DNA of 64,000 nucleotides from Bremia lactucae (taxonomy: Eukaryota; Oomycota; Peronosporomycetes; Peronosporales; Peronosporaceae): positions 2,222,590 through 2,286,589 of the forward strand of contig NC_090621.1 of assembly GCF_004359215.1 (NCBI RefSeq), written 5' to 3'. Below the pieces are notes generated by a model. It did no database searches. It saw only the letters and a program-made list of their open reading frames with translations, and was not told where the DNA came from. Made by a program: the position numbers and the translations under genes. Positions 33,960-45,341 of the stretch are shown one piece after another (the first letter of the stretch is position 1; every line of letters begins with the position of its first letter).

Positions 33960-34870
33960 TTTCATTCAAACCTAATGACCTAGTACTACTCTCTACGGTA
34001 AACTTACCTAAGCGTGTAGTCACTCATGTGAGTAGCAGTAAACTACTACCCAAGTTCATTGGGCCTTTCCGTGAACTGCATCGCAGAGACATGTAGGATG
34101 CGAACGCATCCTACGTTTTACAGTGGCCGGCTCCGCCCGTACTATCAGTACGCGGTCTCTTCCGAGGACGGATCTGACCACCCTTTCAAGAACCCCTAAA
34201 AGATTCTTGTGGTCACGAGCCTGATTCGCATGCTGAACCTGGAGGTTCTCATACCAAGTCCGAAGATTCTTGAAACCGCGATGAGCGGAAGACAGCTCAT
34301 CACGAAGAGCATGATATTCCGTTCGTACTCTAACATGGAGTACGCACTCTTCGAACGGTCTTCCAACCGTTCGATATGGTTAGCCTGCACCGTCTGCTCC
34401 AACGAGCGACGCTTGCCGCGCTTGTGGTCATGTCCCTCCTTCAATTCATGGAGGCAGTTATCGATTTTGTCGATCCTCGACATTAGATCCGACACACGGT
34501 TCGGATCTAATTTTCCCTCCTCTACCACAACCATTGGTGGGTTCCCACGGTGATCAACGTTTCCTTGTGGAACGTATCCAGAACCACCGCGATGTGAAGG
34601 GGCAGCGAACGAGTTATTTTGTTCGCTGTCGCGGCTATCCACCTTCACATGACAGCTGGGAACGAGGCTCCCAGCTGTTTGCTGACGTTGAGGCCTCGTC
34701 CGCCAGTATGACGAGACCCACCCGATGGTTCAGAAGGCCCATCAGAAAACACGCGCCCCTGGCGCTTGTAAATCGATTGCAAAACGTCAATCGCGTCACG
34801 CATCTCAATAGAGATGCGAGCCCTTCCCCAGGGCGAAGAAAGGGAATAGACACCCCTTTTACTCGTTTTG
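33960..34870 (+). pseudogene. Family A integrase end and chromodomain
   Basis: The integrase C-terminus (KPNDLVLLSTVNLPKRVV, KLLPKFIGPFRELHRR) is joined directly to gag C. After a broken linker the chromodomain lies in the frame 34534-34986: RFLVERIQNHRDVKGQRTSY, RGYPPSHDSWE. Its SWE motif is intact, unlike at 28060-28345. Confidence 0.75.
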
Positions 34871-35811
34871 TGTTGTCAACACAACACGGACAGGGATCAC
34901 CCCACGTGATGCACGGAAGTCCTCCTCACGTGACAACCGATGCAATATATACCTTGCGCCGGTTGGAGTTCGTTTCTCAAACTTAACGCGAATCGCGTTA
35001 AGTCTTTGAAGCCAGGCTACGCGTCCAACGTCTTTGACATTGCGAATGAACGCGCTCCAGGCTTGCATAAGCGAGACTTTATCCCGCTTATTGTTGCCAC
35101 TATGCCATCGATGCTTGAAAAAGTATCGAGATAATAAATCTTCCTCAGCGCAAAAGTTCTTCGCGCTGAGATCAAGTAATGTTGCTTTGTCGCAATAATT
35201 AAGGAATATTTACTGTGAGGAGTAGTCTCTCCAGAAAAGCTATTGATTAGCTGCTCGGGCACAAGCCACGGCTTCTTCGCAGGGGCAAGACGAGAAATTT
35301 TATTGCCTACGCTCATCTGAGTGGTACCCACTGAAGCAGGGTACGACAAGACCTTGTTTTTTACGATGGCTTACGCTATCGTCATCACCACGCACATAAA
35401 TATGTGCGGGTGACGGCACGGGAGACGGTACTGGCGATGAGGAATCATCCTCATCGTCGGAACCGAACATGCTGTAGCGAATGCTACCAGCACGTCTATC
35501 CGATTGAGCTCCTCATTCGAAGGCTCATAGTCAGCCGCCTGACGATGATCAGGCGACTGTTCTAATTTCCACTCGCATTTGTAGTCGACCTCCAAAGAGG
35601 GGTCGCACTCACGTGGTGACTCACCACGTGCACCCGCAACATTTAGGGTAGCATAAAAAGATGCCACTACGGCAGACGGAACGTCTGCCGCAAGAGACAA
35701 TAATGCGTCCCCCGCGGCTGCATGAACCGCAGCCGAAGGCGCCGCACAATTCGCATACCGCATGGAGTTGTTAACCATGCGATAAAATAAAAAAATGATG
35801 GTTCTGACCAA
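34196..35811 (-). pseudogene. Family A antisense ORF, copy 2
   Basis: Minus frames in order: 35811-35371 (alanine-rich start MRYANCAAPSAAVHAAAGDA, acidic DPSLEVDY), 35349-35017 (LAPAKKPWLVPEQLINSFSG), 35068-34859 (FIRNVKDVGRVAWLQRLNAI, KFEKRTPTGARYILHRL) and 34648-34196, a coiled-coil-like end (RKLDPNRVSDLMSRIDK-type text, RRSLEQTVQANHIERLEDRS). The last part overlaps the chromodomain and linker on the other strand. Frameshifts separate the pieces. Confidence 0.6.
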
Positions 35812-35896
35812 TTAACATCGTTTTTAATGAAGTGGTCTTATAGTGACCACTCTTCCCAATGACAGTCAGAGTGATTGTCGATTAAGGGAGGGGTGA

Positions 35897-36262
35897 TGTA
35901 ACGGGGTGTATCGTTACATGAAATTTACACTTAAAGTTATTAATTAATATATTATCTAAAAGGTAGATAATATTTGAAGAATATTACTTTACGCTGGACG
36001 CGCGCAATGAGAAAGACAGATAAGACTTTATTACATATTTTGTATTAGTTTTATAATTAAGTTAGTATTAAGTAGATAGACAAGAAGAACTTTATTATAT
36101 TGATACAGTTTTCATTCAACCCTCTTTAAAGCAAGTGTTTTAAAAGGAGTCTTCCTCTGCACGTACTAGTGTATGTGAAGTGACGTGAGGCACCACTCGC
36201 ACTGAGGCAGTGCGAAGTGGACTTGTACTGAAGCAGTACAAGTCGGTTGTACCCCGTTAGAT
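35897..36262 (+). repeat. LTR-A, internally deleted
   Basis: Starts TGTAACGGGGTGTATCGTTA after a polypurine tract and ends CCCCGTTAGA. Length is 366 bp because about 70 bp before the gcgctggacg motif are missing. The last 74 bp are the left end of cassette copy 2. Hairpins at 36198-36214 and 36221-36243. Confidence 0.8.
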
Positions 36263-36503
36263 ATAACATACGACAGAATCGGTTTTTTTAGCCAGTTTCT
36301 CATAATTAGATGGATTGACGTAGGTAGGGACTTCTTTCCAATACTTGAACGACGGCGTGCTAAGATTAAAACACTGTTGATACAACCACGAGGCCCATTG
36401 CCAACATCTCGTCAAGGTCTTGCATTGAATTAGGATTATCGCCAGCAAAGTAGTATGCGGTGCAAACAGAATCGCATCATATTCAGCCAAGGCGATTATG
36501 TTG

Positions 36504-36607
36504 AAACAATGCAAGGCCCTTTGGCTACTTCTGATTTTATCAGAGTTGTGGAAGCAAACAATGCAAGGTCCTTTGGCTACTTGTGATTTTATTAAAGTCG
36601 CGGAAGC
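36504..36607. repeat. 52-bp tandem repeat in cassette copy 2
   Basis: The counterpart of 30106-30209, shifted by 6398. Confidence 0.8.
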
Positions 36608-37607
36608 AAATTATTGTAAAAAGGGGCGCTCGAATTCTTCGCTTTGTGAGTATTCAATTTTCGAGATATATTGTTGAGTCAAAGTGTGCAGTGTTCCTAA
36701 GAAAGAAATTTGTCTAAAAGCAAATACACTGTAAGTCAAATCGTATTAGTTAACGAAAGCTAAAAGTTTCCGGAGGTTAAATTATCATAGGTAGGACTAC
36801 ACTTAAATTATTCATGAGAAGCACATATATCTGCGAATTTGGCAGTCTTGATTTCTACAATTGCCTCGATCTTTTTCCGAGCACATTTAAGAATTTATAC
36901 AAATTACGGTTGCTGTACCCTTCTGTATCTAGCTAAGCGCTAGTAGAAGTCGGCTATCGGTGTGGGCACATACAAAGTTTGGTGGCAACACATTTCGTTT
37001 GACCCTACAAAGCCAGTTTTTATTAAGGCTAACAATAAAGATAAATCATTTACAAATTTTCATAGCTCTTCCTTCTACATACAAAAGACATCGCTGATAG
37101 TTCAAATCGATAATTTATTTCCTAGGGGTACTTTTAACAATATGTGTTGGATATATGCCGTGAACAGCCAAAATGTATCGTGGAGGATAGAAAGGCAAAC
37201 TGCAAATACTAACCAATGAAACATCAATTACTTTGACATGATTATCAGGATTACGTTACAGTAGCCAATTGCACTTAAATCAGAGAGCCGGAAGTTGCAG
37301 GAAGGCGGACATTGCGGCAAAACGAGACCTTTGGCCCGCAACCTCCGTAAAGTATCCGAAAAGGAAAATCCAGCAGTGGGTTGCAATTGATGCCATCTTG
37401 TGGTTTCAGTGGCAACACTTGAGTGATATCCGTTGCTTTTCCTGGTTTAGAGGCAGCAGTTGCTTAAGCATGCAAGAAATCTTGATACGTCGAGTTGCCT
37501 CCATGCAGGTAGCACGTCAGTAAATGTCGCCCCTCCCACTGCTTTCCTACAAAAGAACATGAGTTAAAAACCCGCAACTTACTTGACGGCGAGCTCCTGC
37601 CGCAGAC

Positions 37608-37886
37608 TTAATCACAGATGAACAATACGATAGAGGATGTTCTTTTGGCATTAAGGGTGGGGTCGTACAGGAAGAAGCGATCTGATTCCTCCCATGAGTC
37701 TGCGTTAAAGCACGGAAGCCTCTTGAATTCTTTCGTTGCTTTAATCCAAGTGTTTATAAGATCGTACCGTACTTCCTTTCTTTGTAGATACATTGCTAAT
37801 CCGAGATTTTTTTTCGGATCAGCTATGTATCCAAACTTGCCAGTAGCAAAAGCTTCTCGAATATTTATACGTAACACAACTGCTTA
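37608..37886 (-). pseudogene. Coding-like fragment opposite the effector, copy 2
   Basis: Same frame and text as 31210-31488. No ATG, stop-bounded, unknown identity. Confidence 0.35.
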
Positions 37887-37932
37887 ACAAAAGCAATTTC
37901 GTGTCTCGCTTGGCTTCATCCCCTCTCACTTC

Positions 37933-37948
37933 TCATTTTTTCCAATTG
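37933..37948 (+). promoter_or_regulatory. Possible oomycete core promoter, effector copy 2
   Basis: Same tcattttttccaattg element, 29 nt before the second effector ATG. Confidence 0.4.
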
Positions 37949-37976
37949 TGGTAGTAACTTTCGCTTCTCGATTTTA

Positions 37977-38768
37977 ATGCATTGCACAGTGTTTTTTATT
38001 TTAATTGCGTGCGCCAAGTCTTCGTACGGCCAAACGCGGTCGGGATCCACGGCCAAGTCTGAATACATTGCGTCGAAATCCGACGAATACTCTTATAATT
38101 CAGATGCCATCGATCAATCACGCTTGCTTCGCGGAGCCGTTAACCCCGTGTCTGAAACTATGGCACTGCGAAAATTTATATTCGACATGCCCGAGATGCT
38201 TCGTCCGGAGCATTTCGAACCGATTTTTAAATATCCAGCTGCCGTGAAAGAAGTGATAAAAGACTATCTGGCGTATGGTGAGGCGCTATGCGGTAGTGGG
38301 TATGACCCCAGATTGTTGGCTCTACTCGGTGTGCGTCCTACTGTTTTAAAACAGGAGCTAATGAAAGCAAAGGGTGTAACCTTGTCAGTGGTGCCAAGCA
38401 GCCGAAAACGTCCACGTGCTCTTGACGAAGTTGAGAGTGAGGTTAAAAACTTTCGGAATGTCCTCAAAGACTTTTTTATCCCCCCGACCACCACAAACCC
38501 GTCCAAGCTCATCCCTGACGATATAGAAAAACTTGTTCCTGAGCACTTTACAGCTCAATTTAATTCGCTTGTTTACTTAATGTACTTTGCAGTCCTGCAT
38601 TTTGATAGCCAAGAATTGGCAACCATGTCGTCATCTGTTCTGCTCAAGTACGCGTTACAGAAAAATCTACTTTTGCGAGAAAAAATAGAAAGTGGAACGT
38701 TAGGAGAATGGGAACGAGATTTCCGTCTGATGCGAGTTTTAAATGTGTACAAGTCGGAACAGACATAA
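37977..38768 (+). CDS. Secreted RXLR-type effector candidate, copy 2
   Basis: Encodes the same 263 residues as 31579-32370, with the same leader and downstream sequence, so both copies would be expressed from the same local promoter if it works. It is followed by an LTR-C fragment and then a complete 5' LTR-B at 39109 whose own element is disrupted. Equality of two copies in a region where every other repeat has diverged points to recent duplication, gene conversion or an assembly artefact. Confidence 0.85.
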   Translation: MHCTVFFILIACAKSSYGQTRSGSTAKSEYIASKSDEYSYNSDAIDQSRLLRGAVNPVSETMALRKFIFDMPEMLRPEHFEPIFKYPAAVKEVIKDYLAYGEALCGSGYDPRLLALLGVRPTVLKQELMKAKGVTLSVVPSSRKRPRALDEVESEVKNFRNVLKDFFIPPTTTNPSKLIPDDIEKLVPEHFTAQFNSLVYLMYFAVLHFDSQELATMSSSVLLKYALQKNLLLREKIESGTLGEWERDFRLMRVLNVYKSEQT

Positions 38769-39108
38769 GTAGCGATATGCTGAAGCACTATATTTTTTTG
38801 CACTCAATTTTCATTTTGTTGAAGAGGGGAGTACTGTTACAGAACTATTATTGCCTGGTTGCAATTGAATAAAAACGTCACATTCAATATTTCCATTGTA
38901 TGAGTCATTTCACTGCATCGCAAAATCAACAGTTATTCGTTTGAAATCGTCTTTAGATCGCTCTTTTGACCTTTGGAACATCACACCTCCTTCATTGCAT
39001 TAGGAAAGCACACATCAATTGGTGAACCGTTGTTGTCGTCAATTTACTTTATGGGTAAATGACTTATAATAGGTAATTAGTATATTCCCATTTATTATCG
39101 GCACCATA

Positions 39109-39614
39109 CGAAACGGGGTGTACCGTTACATAAGTATTACTTCCTATAACAGGAATACTACTAATTGTTTCCCATAAGAGGAATAAATGAAGAAGAACCA
39201 AATAATTATCTTTATTAACGATGACTTAAATACCATCAATACCAAATTTGATATATTATTGATGCAACAAGACATACGCTCAATTGATTGGTTCATCAAA
39301 GTCTAAATAAACTCCGCCAATCGATTCAAGAGACGATTGTGCGGTGCGCAAGGAGGCGCCATACTTAATAAAATACTAAAATAATAGGTATAGTAGTAGA
39401 TAGAAGATCATTACGTAAGATAATAATTATGAAAAAAAAACAGTTTTACTTTTCCCTAATTCTGATCCTTTGAATTACCTTTGGTAGCCTCAGCTACTTA
39501 GAAACCTTCCTATGTAGCTTTGTGCACGTGAAGTTTCGAGGCACCCAATCGTCACAGTAATCAGTGTAAGGTCAACCAGTACCTACCAGTACTAGTGAAA
39601 ATTGACCCGTTACA
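39109..39614 (+). repeat. LTR-B, complete 5' LTR
   Basis: 506 bp, CGAAACGGGGTGTACCGTTA to ATTGACCCGTTACA. The primer-binding site follows. First 276 bp are shared with cassette copy 1. Confidence 0.85.
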
Positions 39615-39616
39615 CC

Positions 39617-39635
39617 TGGTAGCACTTTGTAGTCC
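39617..39635 (+). other. Primer-binding site, family B
   Basis: tggtagcactttgtagtcc, two bases after the LTR. The TGGTAGCAC core also follows the LTRs of A and D, and TGGTAGTAC follows C. A tRNA ending GTGCTACCA, with an AGCAC 5' end, is inferred; initiator methionine tRNA fits the AGC...GCTACCA pattern. Confidence 0.65.
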
Positions 39636-39678
39636 ATTCAGCGACCTATGCCCGTTTTATCCAACAAGGACATGTTTG

Positions 39679-39861
39679 ATGAAGAAGGAGGAGGATTCCC
39701 AGCACCTCAAGAAGGTTATCACGCCACGCTTCAAATGTTTACCCATTTGAGTGACCTTGAATGGAGAGCGATCCAATAAATGTTTTCGGTCGTAGGCAAG
39801 CCAGCCGTTGGCGTCATGTTGTATGCTCTGAAAAGAGAAGAACAGGATGCGGTAAGGCCGA
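39679..39861 (+). pseudogene. Family B gag, N-terminal part
   Basis: MFDEEGGGFPAPQEGYHATL begins at an ATG (39679), a stop follows at 39777-39779, then VVGKPAVGVMLYALKREEQ up to the nested insertion. Homologous starts are at 11351 (-) and 20839 (-). Confidence 0.7.
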
Positions 39862-40292
39862 TGTAACGGGGCACTACGACTTGTACTGCTTCAGTACAAG
39901 TCCACTTCGCACTACTTCAGTTGCGAGTGGTACCTTACGTCACTCAACGTACACTAGTACGTGCAGAGGAAGACTTCTCTTACAGGTAACTACCTTAAAG
40001 AGGTTTTAATGAAAACTGTACTAATATAATTAAGTTTCTCTACTTTCAATCTGTCAATGCTAACTTAATAATAAACTAATAATATACATGCGATTGAAGT
40101 CTTCTCTCTCTCTCTCACTTTGATTACGTTTACAGCTAATTAGTCTGCGAGATAGATAGATATAACGGCTTATACTTATATATGGATAAGATTTCCGAGC
40201 ATTACTATATAAAGTAATACTCTTATCTACCTTTAAATAATATATTAATTAACAATCTTAAGTGTAATTTCATGTAACGATACACCCCGTTG
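39862..40292 (-). repeat. LTR-A, 3' LTR of nested element
   Basis: 431 bp; the complement of the polypurine tract (tcacccctccctt) follows at 40293-40308. Includes a ctctctctctctc run near 40105. Confidence 0.85.
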
Positions 40293-40369
40293 CTTCACCC
40301 CTCCCTTAAACGACAATCGCTCTGACTGTCATTGGATGGAGTGGTCACTATGTGACCACTTAATTAAAA

Positions 40370-41990
40370 ATGAAGTTTATTGGTCAGAACCATCATTTTA
40401 AATTCTATCGCATGAAGAATAAATTCATGCGGGGTGCTGGTAGTGCGGCGCCTTCGGCTGCGGTTCATGCAGCCGCGGATGACGCACTAATGTCTCTTGC
40501 GGCAGACGTTCCGTCTGTCGTAGTATCTTCTTCTCGCGCAACACAAGATGTTTTGGGTGCACGTGGTGGTTTACCACGTGAATTCGACCCCTCTTTGGAG
40601 GTCGACTACGAATGCGAGTCGGACGAAATGGCCGTCTCGGGATGAATGGAACAGTCGCCTGATAGGCGGCTGAATATAAGCCTTCGAAAGAGAAAGCTCA
40701 TTCTAAGAGACAAGTTAATAGTCTGTTTGGTTCCGACGGTGAGGATGAATCCTCATCACCCGTTCCGTCACCCATACGGTCACCTGCACCTCTTTCTGTG
40801 CAAGGTGATGACGATGGCATAAGCCATCTTAATAAAGTCTTGAGGTACCTTTGCTTTAGTTGGTACCACTCAGGGAAGTGAAGACGATAAAATGTCTCAT
40901 CTCGCCCCTGAAAAGAAGCTGTGGCTTTTGCCCGAACGGCTAATTGATAGCTTGTCTGGAGAGACTACTCCTCACAATAAATATCCCTTATTTATTGCGA
41001 CAAAGCTTCTTGGCCTTGATCCCAGCGCGAAGAACTTTCGCGCTGAGGAGAATTTTCTTAAGCATCGATGGTTTAGTGGCAACAATAAGCAAGATAAGGT
41101 CTCGCTTATGCAAGCCTGGAGCGCGTCTTTCCGCAATGTCAAAGACATTGGACGCGAAGCTTGGCTTCAAAGACTAAACGCGAATCGCGTTAAATTTGAG
41201 AAACGAACTCCACCCGGTGCAAAGTATAAATTGCATCGGTTGTCACGTGAGGCTGGGCTTCCATGCCTCACGTGGGGTGATCTTTGTCCGTGTTGTGTTG
41301 GCAACACGAAGAGAGTAAAAGGGGATGTCTATTTCCTTTCTTCGCCCTGGGAAGGGCTCGCATCTCTATTGAGATGCGGGATGCGATTGACTCTTACAAT
41401 CAATTTACAAGTGCCAGATGCGCGCGTTTTCCGATGGACCTTATGATCCATCGGATGGGTCTCGTCATACTGACGGGCGAGATCCTCAACGTCGACAATC
41501 AGCTGGGAACGAGGCTCCCGATTGTCATGTGAAGGTGGATAACCGCGCCAGCGAACAAGATAACTCGTTCGCTGCACCTTCACATCACAGTGTTTTGAAA
41601 ATTTTCCACAAGGAAACGGTGACCACCGTGGGAATCCACCAATTGTTGTGGTGGAGGCGAAAAAATTAGATTCGAACCGTATGTCGAAATCAATGTCGAG
41701 GATCGACAAGATCGGTCACATCCTCCATGATTTGCAGATGGGACTTGACCACGAGCGTGGCAAGCGTCGATCTTTGGAGCAGACGGTGCAGGCTGACCAT
41801 ATCGAGCGGTTGGAAGACCGTTCGAAGAGTGCGTACTCCATGTTGGAGCACGAACGGAAATATCACGCTCTTCGTGATGAGCTGTCGTCGGCTCATCGCA
41901 GTCTCGAGGATAAAAAAAAACGGAAATGACCTGAGATTCGCCAGCTTCAACATGAGAATCTGGTTCGCGATCACAAAAATCTTTTAGGGA
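40370..41990 (+). pseudogene. Family A antisense ORF, best copy
   Basis: Starts within 80 bp of the 3' LTR. Frame 40370-40645 has an alanine-rich N-terminus (GSAAPSAAVHAAADDALMSL) and the acidic DPSLEVDYECESDEMA. After a stop and a serine/aspartate-rich linker, 40892-41446 is a 184-codon open core: LWLLPERLIDSLSGETTPHN, NVKDIGREAWLQRLNANRV, GLPCLTWGDLCPCC (C-x4-5-C-x2-C-like cysteines). Further frames (41418-41669 and 41648-41929) carry a coiled-coil end (RRSLEQTVQADHIERLEDRS, YHALRDELSSAHRSLED). The protein is unlike gag, pol or env families I know. Confidence 0.65.
41329..41709 (-). pseudogene. Chromodomain of nested A element
   Basis: HCDVKVQRTSYLVRWRGYPP, then SHDN-R-EPRSQLIVDVEDL and RQYDETHP; the SWE tryptophan is arginine. 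It shares its DNA with the antisense ORF. Confidence 0.75.
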
Positions 41991-42082
41991 TTCGTTATTG
42001 AGTTATCTCCAAAGTTAACTTCGGAAGCGCATACAGATCAAGAGTATAAGCGCCTACTCTCGAACGGTTATTAACCAAGACA

Positions 42083-42910
42083 TTAAAGGTCTCGGTTTTC
42101 TTCCTGGGATTTATCCACAGGCTGCCGGAGGATTAATCCGTCGGGATCTAGAAGTCTAATAACTTCAACTATCTGAGGAGATTTCTCCTCAAGTACGTGG
42201 GGACCTCTTCCCTCAACGTCTTCTGAATGTGATTGCGCTATCACAGTCGGGTCCTCTACGGTCGACTCTCTACTCGACCTAGGACATCGTGTTGTCCCTT
42301 TGGAGCAACCGGTATACTCCTTGAATGTTGCCCACCAAGCATTCATTCATGTCTTAATCCACTTGACCTTTCCGAGTGGTGGACCTTCGGCGCTGCCTGT
42401 GCATTAACACAGCCGCCGGCAGCTGACTCCACAATGTGGTTAGTAATCACACCGTGATCTTGTGCAGTCGTACTAACAACAGTACCACAAGTGAGTCCAT
42501 CTTATTCACTCTTAGTACATCCACACGCTTGTGGACGTTTTAAAATGCTCATCAGATGGCTATCTGATGAACAAGTTGCAGGCATCTTTACAAATCGATG
42601 CTGCCAGCTGATCCTTGGCTCATATTTTCTGAGCCAAGGTAGACCTAGGATAACATCAAATTTGTCATACAAATCCAGTACGATGAAATCATCCCATACT
42701 GAAAATCTTTTAGCGTGTAGTGAAATTTCACAACGCGTTTCATCACTTATCGATGCGCCTGTCGCTAGACGCACCATCATCCTCGTTGGAGGGATGTCGC
42801 GCTCAACATATTTGAGCGCACGACCCTCTAGTGACTGGCGACGAATAAAGTTATTCGACGCTCCGCAGTCCACTAGGGCTCTAAGTGATAATTCATTAGT
42901 CACCTTTTAA
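42083..42910 (-). pseudogene. Protease of nested A element
   Basis: The frame 42903-42502 has LRALVDCGASNNFIRRQSLE, with an intact D-C-G-A active site, then VRLATGASI and VILGLPWLRKYEPR. The linker continues to 42083. RT to integrase is missing: at about 42000-42080 the text jumps to the pol C-terminal linker. Confidence 0.8.
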
Positions 42911-43081
42911 CTTTAAGGTGATGAGGTACCCTCATCACCAGGTGTAGAGACACATAATAATTGTGTGTCTGGAGCAACTTTCTTCATGAGATTTGCAAAT
43001 TTCCTTGAGGTTGCTGAATCAGTAAGGCGTTGCGCCCCTACTGACCCCGACCGTTTTTTTTGGCGGTCCGCCTCGCTGTTG

Positions 43082-44171
43082 CTATTTCGCAACAACGTCG
43101 GACCCGCGACCGTTGCCCTTCTTAGTATTCGGTCCATAATTACGTTCAGTACCTTTCGGTACTGGGCGTGGGGCACCACACTCATGAGGGCAGTGTCCTA
43201 ATTTTTGGCAGTGGAGGCATTTCTGCAATCGCTTATTGCTCGAAAAGCGAGGCCTCTTGCTTTCAACGTAAGAAAGGTCCATGGGTTCTGGACCTCCTAA
43301 CTCGTGTCGTCTTGGAGCACGATACGATGACGAACAAGCTTGAGCCTGTCTCAAGCTAAAGTCCTCCTGTTCCGCAACGGATATTGCTTCTTCAAGCGTA
43401 TCCAGTTCCAAGCGGAACAGGTGGGTCTTTACAGGACCATCCGTAAGACCTCGCATGAACACCGTAATTAACGTGTGTTCATGGACGGGGTTCTTTATAA
43501 TACAACTCGCTAAGAGTCGTATGTGCTGGGCATATGCGTGAACATCACGCTTGCCTTGCTTGAGTTTCAGAAGCTCTGAACGAGCTCTGAACTCAGCCCT
43601 TGGCGGTTCAAACGTCTGTTTGAGCCGGGCTTTAAAAGCCTCTAGCGACCCAAAAACAAATGTGTCGCGCAACTTAGAGCCCAATGCCCAAGTTTTGGCA
43701 CGACCTGCCAAATTTGATTGAGCGAATGCGAATGCGACTTGCATTTGCTCGTCGACGATGTGACGTGCCCTTATGGCATCGTCCAACTCGACAAACCATC
43801 TCAAGAGGGAGTCTGTTTCGACTCGCCTATGCAAAGAGATGCCAATCTTTAAGGTTTCGGGACGACGCGTTTGCGTCATCCCAGGTACAGGGGTCTGTAC
43901 CTGTTGTAACCTCAACAGTTCTGCCTTTTGAGAGCCTTGCTAAATTCAGCAAGGCTACCTTCTCCTTCATCTCGTCAAGTTCATGTTGTATGAACTTGGC
44001 GATGGCTGAATGGAGGGCATCTCTGTCCAAACCGGACAGCATGGCCAAGGTGGCATCGTTTCCTACGGTCGAACTCATCCGTTCGACCGCACTCCTTTCT
44101 ATGTCACTTAGAAAGGAGTAGCTTTCACGCGAAACGTGATGCGTATTCCCACTATCATTTAACATGTCCAT
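43082..44171 (-). pseudogene. Gag of nested A element, with intact CCHC knuckle
   Basis: Frames 44171-43827 (start MDMLNDSGNTHHVSRESYSF) and 43915-43082, with one frameshift near 43900. Order: N-terminal helical part, coiled segment KEKVALLN, capsid-like domain (DEQMQVAFAFAQSNLAGRAK, KARLKQTFEPPRAEFRARSE), ALLELDTLEEAIS-type end, zinc knuckle CLHCQKLGHCPHEC (C-x2-C-x4-H-x4-C). Confidence 0.8.
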
Positions 44172-44221
44172 GTTAGATGAAGTAAATGTGGTCCTTGGAC
44201 AGACTACAAAGTGCTACCAGG

Positions 44222-44434
44222 TGTAGCGGGGCACTACGACTTGTACTGCTTCAGTACAAGTCCATTTCGCACTGCTTCAGTTGCGAGTGGTGCCTTACGT
44301 CACTTCACGTACACTAGTACGTGCAGAGGAAGACTTCTCTTTCAGACAACTAACTTAATAAGGATTAAACGGAAATTGTATAAATATAATTAGTATCTCT
44401 TTTTCTATCTGTTAATGCTAGCTTAATTATAAAC
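44222..44434 (-). repeat. LTR-A piece ending at an assembly gap
   Basis: Begins with the LTR-A end next to the primer-binding-site complement and stops at the N at 44435 after 213 bp. Confidence 0.75.
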
Positions 44435-44435
44435 N
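44435..44435. other. Assembly join (single N)
   Basis: Right of the N the sequence restarts at a gag position already passed at about 43310, so about 1.1 kb is represented twice. Confidence 0.9.
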
Positions 44436-45291
44436 TCTTGGAGGACGATACGATGACGAACAAGCTTGAGCCTGTCTCAAGCTAAAGTCCTCCTGTTCCG
44501 CAACGGATATTGCTTCTTCAAGCGTATCCAGTTCCAAGCGGAACAGGTGGGTCTTTACGGGACCATCCGTAAGACCTTGCATGAACACCGTAATCAACGT
44601 GTGTTCATGGACTGGGTTATTTGTAATACAACTCGCTAAGAGTCGTATGTGCTGGGCATATGCGTGAACATCACGCTTGCCTTGCTTGAGTATCAGAAGC
44701 TCTGAACGAGCTCTGAACTCAGCCCTAGGCGGTTCAAACGTCTGTTTTAACCGGGCTTTAGAAAGCTCTAGCGACCCAAAGACATATGGGTCACGCAACT
44801 TAAGGCCTAGTACCCAAGTTTTGGCACGACCTGAAAAACTTGATTGACGCGACTGCTACTTGCATTTGCTCGTCGATGATGTGACGTGCCCTTATGGCTT
44901 AGTCCAACTCGACAAACCATCTTAAGAGGCAGTCTTCTTCGACTCCTCTATAGTTAGAGATGTCAATCTTTAGGGTTTCGGGACGACGCGTATGCGTCAT
45001 CCCAGGTACAGGAGTCTGTAACTGTTGTAAACTCAACAGTTCTGCCTGTTGAGAGCCTTGCTGATTCAGCAAGGCTACCTTCTCCTTCACCTCGTCAAGT
45101 TCGTGTTGTATGAACTTGGCGATGGCTGAATGGAGGGCATATCTGTCCAAACCGGACAGCATGGCCAAGATGGCATCGTTCCCTATGATCAAACTCATTC
45201 CTTCGACCGCACTCTTTTCTATGTCACTTAGAAAGGAGAAGCTATCACGCGAACCGTAATGCGTATTCCCACAATCACCTGACATGTACAT
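44436..45291 (-). pseudogene. Second family A gag segment after the gap
   Basis: Frames 45291-44899 (MYMSGDCGNTHYGSRDSFSF) and 44798-44436. Very similar to 44171-43310 but not the same, so either another allele or another element. Confidence 0.75.
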
Positions 45292-45341
45292 GTTAGATGA
45301 AGGAAATGTGGTCCTTGAAGGGACTACAAAGTGCTACCAGG

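Larger units (their letters stand above)
36189..39384. repeat. 3.2-kb direct duplication, copy 2 (effector cassette)
   Basis: Same content as 29791-32986. Here the left edge continues naturally into LTR-A and the right edge into a complete LTR-B, so this copy looks like the original arrangement. Confidence 0.95.
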
